The position numbers were made by a program, and so were the translations under genes. A DNA stretch of 64,000 bases from Auriscalpium vulgare (Eukaryota; Basidiomycota; Agaricomycetes; Russulales; Auriscalpiaceae): positions 62,001 through 126,000 of the forward strand of contig JAHBBC010000009.1 of the NCBI GenBank assembly GCA_019915015.1. Direction: 5' to 3'. Shown here one piece after another: positions 45,381 to 54,090 of the stretch. The notes below the pieces were generated by a model. It ran no database searches, was not told the origin of the DNA, and saw nothing but the letters and a program-made list of their open reading frames with translations. Positions within the stretch are counted from its first letter, which is position 1. Each line of letters opens with the position of its first letter.

Positions 45381-45596
45381 TGTTGAGGATTGATCTCGAG
45401 CAGGGGGATGAGCAGGAAGCAAAGAGCTCGGATTATCACGTCGTAGCAGACAGTAGCGTAGACGTAATCCGTGAAGAAGAGAAGAGCGGGCGAAAATGAT
45501 GGGAACAAGCCACTCGGAAGATCCCGAGCAACTGTACAGTAGCGCGCGCGGCGGCCGGGCCGGCGAGCACGAACACGTGATCAAAATAGTTCAACA
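45381..45596 (-). repeat. 5' LTR of the gag-only element
   Basis: 216 bp, same sequence as the left LTR. It should carry the promoter for the reverse-strand transcript. The target duplication AAAAG follows at 45597-45601. I did not find a convincing primer-binding site in the bases next to it. Confidence 0.9.
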
Positions 45597-45660
45597 AAAA
45601 GTCCGCGCTGTCAGTGCCGGTGACTTGGCAGCAGCGCTCGTGTACTTACTCTTAACCCTA

Positions 45661-46859
45661 GTTTCATTCTCCATTTGCCACCGCCGCGGTCCGTCGAGAC
45701 TCGACCGTGTACACAGCTACATCCTCCCACCCATACGCCTCACAATCTCTCTCAGGCCGTTGCCGCATACGCAACGACAGGTTGGTTGTTTACGCCCTGC
45801 AATTGCGTCCACGGAGTCCTTCTCTGCCGCGCGGCCTGGTTGAGCGGTCGGCGACACTAGCCTTCTTCGACTGAAACCATCACCCCGCGATAGCTCTGGG
45901 ACTTAGGGGACCATCTCAGTGCGTATTACATCGCTCTTCTGTTGAGATTAGTCTGCTAATTTCTGTTCACACAGGCAGTTGTACTGGCAGCACTCGACAG
46001 TCGACTACGCGCCGACCCTGCGCGCATGCCAGGAGGCTAATTGGACGTTGCCCTCCCCTGGGTCGCAGTCGCGCATTTACCCATCCTCCCAACCACACCG
46101 CCACGTCACAAACGTACGCAGAAAGACGAAACGGATCCATCTGTCTCGGACACGCGCCTCAAAATCAACATCGCCCCTGCGTCTCCGAGCTCGCGATCGC
46201 CTTCCCTCTCGTCCCACTGCCAGTAAGAGGCTCAGCAAACTCGTATATGATGGCCATGCTGTGCAAGGGGCCGTGCACTCCCAAGTCCCCTGCCCGCTCG
46301 CACGATCCCGCGGTACGTCACAACTACGTCTGGCTATTCTTTGCTTGCCAATGCCGCGCATTTCCATCTCAATGCAGACCCTGATCCAGCCCATGGCTTG
46401 TCGAGCATCTGACGTGTAGCGGTGCGTTGCGGACTAGTGATATCTGCTCTTTGGAGGACTAACTCCGGCCGTACAGGACGTATGCAAATCAGGAGCTCAC
46501 GACACACCGGAATGCAGGACGCTGTCGCTCCGTAGCGCGCGCGGCCCTGGGCACTTCCTCTCGCTCCAGCTCCCGCCACTCGCCCATCCAAAACCATATA
46601 AGCAGAACAAAAAGAACTGCCTTCGAGCCGCCAGTCTGCACTTTGAGCCGCCAGTCTGCACAATCGGGTACAATGTGCGCATGTATCTACTAGCCAGATT
46701 AAGTCTCTATAACGATATGCGCGAGTGCAGATTACCGCAGGGCCATACAGACTTCCGCACCTCTCCCATCGTGCGCGCGCACGTCGAGACGATGCCGGGC
46801 AGGCAGCACCCCATGATGCGCCGGTGCTGCCCACGGGCCACGGCGCGCCCGCCGCGGAT
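45661..46859. other. Region with no recognised gene
   Basis: No family recognised on either strand. A short direct repeat (TTTGAGCCGCCAGTCTGCA-type, about 46621-46660) is present. Confidence 0.35.
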
Positions 46860-47223
46860 GTGGTCGTGTTCAAGCCGGAGGACGGGCCGATCCCTCGCGC
46901 GGGCTGCGCTCGAGGCATTCGCGACGGAGCATTTCGAAGAGCTCGCCGCGCGCACCGCCTTCCGCGAGTCCGTGTCACTCGCACCGTTAGAGCCGGCGTT
47001 GAGGTTGCTGCGTGCTCGAGGACCCCGAAGCCGCGCACTCGCTCTGCTCGGCGCTCGAACGCGCTCCGAGATTCCTGCCGGCACTGTCAGCCATTGTCAT
47101 CGCCGGCGTGGGTGGGGGGACGGCGGACACGCTGCTACTGTGCCCTGCAGATGCACAGCGCACGCGTGTGGGGCACGCGCTGGAGTTGTTGAATTTGGTA
47201 GGGTGCGGCGTCGATGAAGCGTA
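46860..47223 (+). pseudogene. Possible F-box/leucine-rich protein remnant
   Basis: Two adjoining frames look like one former protein. About 46890-47005 reads RAALEAFATEHFEELAARTA. From 47012 a second frame reads MLEDPEAAHSLCSALERAP then FLPALSAIVIAGVGGG and ends HALELLNLVGCGVDEA with TAG. The style (PALS..., HALELLNLVGC) resembles the C-terminal part of basidiomycete F-box proteins, but it matches none of the lineages in the window closely, and a frame change lies between the halves. Weak call. Confidence 0.3.
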
Positions 47224-47614
47224 GGCGCGAGGGCTGGAGAAGATGCCCGAGATGGTTGTGCGGTGGCGTCGGGATGAGCGTGGCGGCGCCTCTGAGAGAC
47301 AGTAGTACTAGTGGTGCTGTGCTCGTCGTACTCTCCAATATGACACCACTGGCAGACGGACCGGCGCTCTGCTTGGCTGGCCAAGCACACACGCACTCAC
47401 TGAGCCAGCCAATTCCACCCACCCAGTACACCTGCCGCATCTCCACGGCCTCGAGCCCCAGCAGCTTCGCCATGCGCTGGCTGAGTGGAAGTGGATATGC
47501 TCAATGAGTTATCTCAGAAATAGGACGCGCCTCGAAGATTTGCGACGGTGAACTATAATAGCAAAACATCAATACTCTATTGGTTGTGAAGAGGGTACCA
47601 TTATGACAACGAGG
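47224..47614. other. 3' flank of lineage E copy 2
   Basis: No gene. ATAGCAAAACAT near 47560 is shared with the 3' flank of lineage E copy 1. Confidence 0.4.
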
Positions 47615-49469
47615 CTATATGCGGTCGTCTTCGCTACTCGCCTCAACTTCGCTTCCATCGACATTCTCGTTTTCGCTGGAGTGCTGTTCGCTGTCACCGT
47701 CGCCTGAGTCTTCATCATTGCCGTGGTTGCTTTCCTTGTCGTGCCTGTTCCTGTCCGAAACCAGCACGCGTTCCACCAAGCCCTCGGCCTCGCGCAACCA
47801 CTGCGCCGTCTCGCCGCAATGGTCGAGCTCGAGCTCAACGAGCCTCGCCCCACAGCGCTGGCGGTGCTCGAGCGCACGGAGCAGGACCTCCCCAACGCTC
47901 ATCCCAGCGTTCTCCGGACCCACCCCGAATTCAACTTCGTCATCGACAAAGCGGTGCTGTAAGTCCACATTGCGCAGCTGCAGGCGCTGCAGCTTCGGCC
48001 ATACGACGGCGCCAGACCCCGTCCCGTTGCCCATCCGCCACACGTCGCCCTCCGCGGTAGCCGACAAGGCCAAGCAGAGCCCTATTCCGCCCGTCGACCT
48101 CACATTGATCTGTTGCACCTCCGCAACCCCGAACGTGTCCAGCCACATCGTTGGCGTCAGGGAAACCTCGACGTCCAAGTCCAACTCGTAGCAATGACGC
48201 AGAATCCCGGCGTCCCGGAAAAGGGCACGCATGAACGAGAGAATTTCCTCGCACAGGCCCAGGTCCTGCGCGATGAAAAGCTGCCTGTCGTATGGGTCGC
48301 ACCATGCGTCATGACATGCCTCGATTTGAAAATCACGATTTCCGTAGACGAGGCGAGCGCAGCGAAATACCCCACGGGCAGGTGCAAGGAACGCACACAG
48401 CCCAGTGAACTCCGACATCTCCCTGATTTCGTAACATTTGATGCATAGAGTAGCTGCGCTGGGTGTTTGGACGTGATGAAGGAAACCGACGCAGTCCGAG
48501 GCCTTGCCCATAATTTTGAGCTGGCGGAGGGAGGGAAGTTGGGCTGTATGGGATGGGTCCGATGGCCGCGATGTAGAAGCGAATGGAGGGAGGCAGCGGT
48601 ATAACTCGAGATCCTCGACCCGATTGAGATGCTGCAGAGCAAAGATAAACTCCGTCGCGGAGCACGGGGGTTCAACGGTGCCGGATACATGCAAGGACAC
48701 GAGGTTCCATAGAAAGGATGAGGTCCACGAAAATCCGACAATACGGGCGATCTCCAGCTTGCGTAGCCGAGGGGCGTGGTCCGCAAAGAGGGGGGTGGAG
48801 AGGGTGACCAGTGGATAAACCGTGATTCTGATGTCCTCGAGAATTGGGGCCGGTGAGGACAGCAGTCGAGCGAGGTCTATATGGTTGCCATAGAATCCGT
48901 AAGATAGATCCATGCGATGGACATTCTCGAGGGTATCGATGGGCAGCCATGTGACTGGCGTCTTCCCCAAGTAGCCACCAGAAAGGGAGAGCGGGGTACC
49001 CTGCGACCGCGAAAGAATTGCATCCACCCACCGTGGGGGCAGCGGAAGGATCAAATCCCCCCAAAACGCCGGGTCGTTGAGAGCGACATCTCGCCAGTGC
49101 CGGCAGACATGCGACAGTCGTATCCACGGCATGGTGCTTGGGAACCCGTCGACGGGTCGACTGCCCTCTAATTCCAGGCCTACGAGAACGGAGAAGACGC
49201 GGCACAGAAGTTCGGGTGGGAGACGCGATACAGGTGCGCATGCGTTGATATGGGCGTCCAGGGTGACCAGCAGGGACGTCACAGCGGCTCGCTCGCTATC
49301 CAGCCTTTCTCGAGCAGTTGTTGGAGACCGCCCGGGAAGAAATGATAGTCGTGAACGAAGGGTCGACGACCAGAAGTTCACGGCGCTGACTGCTACGTGA
49401 GCAAGAGATCGAGCGAGATGCGTTCATCACACACCTCTCGCCAGTAGTTTGGTCCACCTCACACCCCAT
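47615..49469 (-). CDS. F-box-like protein, lineage E, copy 2
   Basis: Predicted SCF substrate adaptor, 601 aa. Exon 1 at 49469-49435 (MGCEVDQTTGE), intron 49434-49386 (49 nt, GTGTGT...TCAG), exon 2 at 49385-47615; same lengths and phase as copy 1. VSRLPPELLCRVFSVLVGLE is near residues 62-81, LSHVCRHWRDVALNDPAFW near 99-117. The repeat region and acidic C-terminus parallel copy 1 (here SEQHSSENENVDGSEVEASS). No lesion. The two lineage E genes are about 19 kb apart in the same orientation. Confidence 0.9.
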
Positions 49470-51345
49470 GATCCCTGACCGCACGCGCTGAGGATATGAT
49501 TCCGCTAAACAGAGAAGGAGGAAGACTGTGCTGAAGTAGTTTGGAGGCCCTGATGATGGTGAGTGGGAACCAGTGCTCTGGCACGTGGGCGGTGCGAGAT
49601 TCCTATGTCGGACAGTGATCTGATCAAAAACACTTATCATTCCGGCTTGCTTCTCGCTGCCGTACTACTAAATGCACTGTGACGATGATAAAGCAGACGA
49701 ACGCATGCGAGGACAAAAAGGAATTATATCGCTGGCGGGCCACTGCCCAGTCCGCGCCAAACAGACATTCTGCCATTGTAACTGCCCTTGTTCTCCATGC
49801 AGCTCACCGTACATGCGCCCTGCGGAAAGCAGACGAAGAACAGCGACTCACAAGAACGGAGATTTCCGCGGAGCAACGGCTCTCACGATGCTTGAAGACG
49901 AGAAAGAACCAATCGCGCCGGGCTCGCGAGCATAGGTTCGGAGCAAGCCCTTGCTCCGGGCCGCGTCCCGCGGGCCCTCGCAGAGGGGCTTGCTTCCCGC
50001 TCAATTCGCCGAGGGGGTTAATGCGAGACGTGCTACTTGCTCCCTACATCATGTATCTTCAATCTTCAAAGTGTGCGATGTACATGAGATGCATATCTAC
50101 CGTATTTCATTTTCTTCGGCGTCCCTCGTGGCCGTCCTGTCTCTCAAAAGGCTGGATGGATACCATCACGCTTCTCGTGATCATCTGGAGCATGGCATAC
50201 GATCTAATTGCCTATAAATGTTGCGTATATTATCAAGTCACCAGACGAGTGCGCCAAACATTATACGGGCTTCAAAATGCTCTCAGGATGCTGTGCTGAA
50301 CTTCAACGGATGAATGACGAGGAGAGAGGGACGGTGTCACATCATGTGACAGGTGTTACTCGTCGCGTTTCCGAGTCGGTCGCCTCCGTCCTGCGTCTAT
50401 ATCCTGTTCGCGATGAACGAGGACCTTCTCTGCAGCCCTGACTGGGCTGAAGTCATGTCTACAGTTGCACCTGCAGATCTTGACATGACGAACTCCCTGG
50501 TTCAATGCCATTACCATATAGTCTTTTCCTTGGTCTGTCACTTTGACCTCTCCTTCCGAGCACTCTTGTGTTTCTTCTTCGAAAGCCCGATCGCGTCCGT
50601 CAGTCACAAAGCGGGTCTCTTCATGGGCTACGGGTCGAATTCACAGATCCCTTTTGCCCTGCTCGCCTCTTTCAACTTTGGCATGACCGCTTTCCCCTCG
50701 AAGCAGAGCCCACCTGCATCAGATGCTCACGCCATGCGTGCGGGAGATCGTTCTCGAAGAAAGCGACCGCGTCATCGAGGACGCGAGCCTCAAGATCAAT
50801 GTCAAAGATTGCACAATGGAGACAGTCCGCGATGCGCTCAATCCCGGGACGCTCGCGACAAAATACAAGCCGTTAGCTCCGTTCCTCTGGGAGCTCGGCA
50901 CTCTTGGGTGTCTCCATGATGTTGCTAAAGATGTATGGATGCTAGGAAGGCAAATATGAGAGCTTTGACAAATGCGCGACACGTTCATGCGTAGCTCGTA
51001 TCACGTGACACGTACCCTTCGGACAGGCACAACTGACGTTCTGCTCAACAGAGAGCTCGTCCCGCCAGATATGAGTCTGGAAATCCGTACACACAATCCA
51101 TGGGTATGTTGGAGGCTGTGCACGCACTTTGGTTTGGATCGGTAACTTGCTGAATATATTATGCAGTACTTTAGAAACATCCGAAGATGGCTTCCCTTAC
51201 AGAACCTATACCTCGGTCCACATAAACTCAATTCTCGAGATTTTTGCTCGAGCATGTGTACTAACATATGTAGAATAGACATATAAAATTTCTTGTTGAG
51301 AGGAGACGAATTAAATATGTTACAAGCACGCGTGCAAACCCTCCA
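49470..51345. other. Region with no intact gene; one protein-like fragment
   Basis: Mostly unassignable. A + frame at 50723-50959 (79 codons, MLTPCVREIVLEESDRVIED ... MATKYKPLAPFLWEL-type text) has the look of real coding sequence. The 'APFLWEL' phrase recalls an early segment of large uncharacterised basidiomycete proteins (DUF6589-like), but this is memory of style, not a search. It begins without an obvious promoter and may be a relic. A 9-bp inverted repeat (AGCAAGCCC/GGGCTTGCT) with a GC-rich loop lies near 49950-50000. Confidence 0.3.
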
Positions 51346-51349
51346 ATTC

Positions 51350-51475
51350 TCTTACTTTGAAGCAAGCCCCTTCTTCGAAGGGCGGCGGAGCCGAGAGCAT
51401 GCCGTCCTCTGGGACGATCGATCGCGGCGGGTCGCGACCGCGGCCGCATTGGGTGAAACCCAACTGTGGGGTTGA
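51350..51475 (+). repeat. Inverted repeat S, left arm
   Basis: Boxes AAGCAAGCCCCTTCTTCG, CGGAGCC, GCCGTCCTCTGGGAC, CGATCGCGGC and AACCCAACTGTGGGG recur in the same order, on the opposite strand, at 52310-52445. The arms are about 115 bp, with roughly 0.8 kb between them. Confidence 0.6.
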
Positions 51476-52309
51476 ATAAATAGGTGTTGTGAGAGCAGCA
51501 AATATTGAGTTCCCACCGTACCGCCAGCAGCCTCTGTACCCCTTCCCCTGCATTATTGGCAACAACCCAATGCACTCGATCTGAGTAATGCTATCGTCCT
51601 CATCGGCCACAGCCTGAGTCTCCTTGAACGCGCACTCTCATTGCTGGCTATATTAATACCTCAGGCCGCTCGACCGCGTGACGCGTGATCTGTTGTCATC
51701 ACGCGTTAACGCGTGCGCGCTCGCTCAGCGCGTCGCGCTCTCCTTTCCGTCGCCCCTCATGTTTTCCTTGTCCACACCGGTAGGCGAGCTCATGAGGGCC
51801 TGAAGCCCTTGAGACTGAACCCGCCCCGCTTGTCCGTGCCGTGCCCGTTCACCGGCACCCGCGAGGCGCGAGCCGGTCTCCGAATGCCTGCCCATTTAGG
51901 ATGCCATCGAGACTTGATTGGCGCGGGCGCAGTCAAGGCGCAGTACTAGCGCTGCAGCGTCCGACCAGACGCGATGACCTTCTCATGCGCAGACAGTTCG
52001 ATGTAGTCCACATTGAATATGGCACATCGCCTCGCGGTTGGACCAGCGTGCTCGGCCGCGGGAGAGGAGGCCAAGTCACCGAGTCTGGTGATGACAGCGG
52101 ACGAGTGGCGGACGGCATGTCGGCAGTCGGGTCACGCGGTCACGCATCCGTCGATGGAGCAGTTTGCAAAGATCGAGTGGCACAAACATCAAATTCAGGA
52201 TAATGAGAATGTACATGCATGATTTATACAGCCTACAGAGGGTGTCGGAGGAGCGAGTAATACATTGAACGAGACCGGGCAATAGGCACTGGGCAGGACC
52301 GACGCGCTG
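51476..52309. other. Spacer between inverted repeats S
   Basis: No gene recognised. Low-copy sequence of about 830 bp. It could be the inside of a decayed fold-back or DNA transposon, but no transposase is seen. Confidence 0.35.
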
Positions 52310-52445
52310 CCCCTACAGTGGGGTTTACCGCATGCGGTTGCGGACGCGTCCGGCCGCGATCGGTTGTCCCAGAGGACGGCACGTTCTGGCGGAGCCGGAA
52401 TCTGAGTACGAAGAAGGCGGCTTGTTCCGAACCTATCGCGAGCAG
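52310..52445 (-). repeat. Inverted repeat S, right arm
   Basis: Reverse complement shows AACAAGCCGCCTTCTTCG, CCGGCTCCGCC, GCCGTCCTCTGGGAC, CGATCGCGGCC and AACCCCACTGTAGGGG, matching the left arm with scattered differences. Confidence 0.6.
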
Positions 52446-53544
52446 AGGGAGCACAGCGCAGATTATTCGCCGCAGCGATGCTTCTTTGTGAGACAGATGC
52501 TTCGAAGATGTGGAGGCGTCAAGAAATTAGTTCGCGCTCCGTCTGCGATACCGTCCGTTTCGTGCTGCCTGCGCATTTATCGTGTGCACACCATATGTGC
52601 GGTCTGTCATCCTTGGGCGGTCGTGCGGGTGCGGCGCGAGGTGATCTCTGCAGATTCCTTGAGGCACCGCGAACATGGCACCAGCGCTATTAATCCTGCC
52701 TTGCAGTCGTTTTGAATGCGTGCGCGGGCTTGATATATAACTCGCAGGGCAGTCGTCGCAAAGGAAACGTACATCGTGGGATCGAATGGAATGCTGCGTG
52801 AGGAATATCATCGTCAGTAGGCGGGTATTGAGCGAAGGCCACGCTCACCGATGGAAAACGCGCTGTCGCGGGCTTATAGGATGCATCGATGTCGTCTTCT
52901 CCTGTCGATGCGGTCCGCATCCTCTGCGCAGACCGTCTCCGCTACAAGGCCACCAGAAGCGATAGTAGTCCTAGGTCTTGGCGGGCTGTGGACTGGCGGT
53001 AGCGACTCGACACATCCCGGTCCGTCGGAGCTCACAGGCCGATGAACTACCTCAAGCACACACATCAGGCAACGAACCGAATCAGCAAGTCATAATTATT
53101 GGATAGCCATTAAACATACCTTGGAATCAAGGTAGCCTGGCCACAACCGTGCACGCATTAATACCCGACGCGGTGTGCGTCCAGCGGGAACGATGGACAC
53201 ACGCAGCGGTAAAGCGGACGCGCGCGGCTGGCTCAGTCTGTCTGGGCCCGGAAGAAGGTGCTCTAAGTTAGCTGTCTTTCCCGCGAGATGAAACTAGGCT
53301 AACGTGCGGCGCTTGGACGATGGCTGCGTCTTGGGATCAAAGTAACTGACCTGCGCGGCCAGCAGCGTTCGTCTTCGGCCCTATGCATCCAGTGGAACGA
53401 CAGACCGTATGTACGCGTTGCTCGCTCGACCGGTCGGTTTTGCGATGGCGGGCGAGACTCTTGTGGGATGAGAAACATGACAGATGGAATGGTGGACGAA
53501 TGCGATTGCGGCGAAGGACTCGGAAGGAGAGCCGGCGCAAAATG
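52446..53544. other. Region with no recognised gene
   Basis: No family, repeat or RNA gene recognised. Confidence 0.35.
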
Positions 53545-53770
53545 GAGAATGAAGTTTGGGTTAGGAGTACACGTGGCTCTCATCGGCGCTGCTGCCATTT
53601 CACCGGCACCCACATGCTTTTGGGATGGTCTCAAAACAAAGTACATGGTCGTAATGGACTGCAAATTCGATGGGCACCATCCGAGAGCTTAGCGGTAGTT
53701 GCCCCGGCCTACATGAAGTCGACGTCGGGGCCCGGGGGTGCGCGAGCCAAAAAGGCAATGAACGAAAACG
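53545..53770 (+). repeat. Dispersed repeat R, copy 2 (uninterrupted)
   Basis: About 225 bp with boxes GGGTTAGGAGTACACGTG, GCGCTGCTGCCATTTCACCGG, GCTTTTGGGATGG, ATGGACTGC, ACCATCCGAGAGCTTAGCGG and GCGAGCCAAAAAGG. It is immediately followed by a second unit (R copy 3), so R can occur in tandem. Confidence 0.8.
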
Positions 53771-53772
53771 GC

Positions 53773-53900
53773 AAATGTCAGAGAATGAAACTAGGGTTAG
53801 GAGCACACGTGCTCTCACCGGCGCTGCTGTCATTTCACCGGCAACGGGCTTTTGGAATGGTTTCAAAACGGTTTACATGGTTGTAATGGACTGCTATTCG
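53773..53900 (+). repeat. Dispersed repeat R, copy 3, left part
   Basis: Starts GAATGAAACTAGGGTTAGG and runs to ATGGACTGCTATTCG, where the LINE is inserted. The right part resumes at 62187 after the duplicated target. Together they give one full R unit. Confidence 0.85.
53886..53900 (+). repeat. LINE target-site duplication (left)
   Basis: ATGGACTGCTATTCG, 15 bp, repeated exactly at 62172-62186. Confidence 0.88.
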
Positions 53901-53922
53901 TTTTTTTTTTTTTTTTTTTTTT
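53901..53922 (-). other. Poly(A) tail of the LINE
   Basis: 22 consecutive T on the + strand, exactly between the target duplication and the LINE 3' UTR, as expected from target-primed reverse transcription. Confidence 0.9.
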
Positions 53923-54090
53923 GGACGAGCGCGTTTCCCATCTGGCGCTTGCTACTAGAGCAGAGCCCCTTTGACGGCACGCTAAGGCGGCATACCCGGG
54001 TGGGTGTGCCGGTCCGAGGAGAAAATGCATTACGCAGTTCCGGAGCAAGCTCCGGGGACTGTGGGACTCCGGTTTCGCCTGGTCACTCCG

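Larger units (their letters stand above)
44041..45596 (-). mobile_element. Non-autonomous gag-only Copia-type LTR retrotransposon (TR-GAG-like)
   Basis: A complete 1,556-bp element on the reverse strand. It has two 216-bp LTRs that read identically to me and end in TGTTGA...TCAACA. The target duplication is AAAAG. A polypurine tract (GAGGGGAAG on the reverse strand, 44257-44265) abuts the 3' LTR. A single open gag frame fills most of the interior. No protease, integrase, RT or RNase H is present, and there is no room for them. Reverse transcription would need a partner element in trans (inference). Identical LTRs imply a recent insertion. It sits inside repeat R copy 1. Confidence 0.9.
43890..45660 (-). 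repeat. Dispersed repeat R, copy 1, split by an LTR element
   Basis: The two halves are about 43890-44040 and 45597-45660. On the reverse strand they give the R boxes in order: AATGAAACTAGGGTTA, GCGCTGCTGCC, CACCGGCAC, CTTTTGGCATG, ATGGACTGC, ACCATCCGAGAGCTTAGCGG, GAGCCCAAAAAGG. The same boxes occur at 53.5-53.9 kb and 62.19-62.29 kb. The insertion point is at CTTTT, duplicated as the 5-bp target site. Nature of R unknown. Confidence 0.8.

Noticed and set aside
44041..45596. Segmental direct duplication instead of LTRs
   Set aside because: TG...CA inverted ends, a 5-bp target duplication, a polypurine tract and an internal Gag fit LTRs much better.
53901..53922. Poly-T microsatellite
   Set aside because: It sits exactly at the LINE 3' end next to the target duplication, so it is the poly(A) tail on the other strand.
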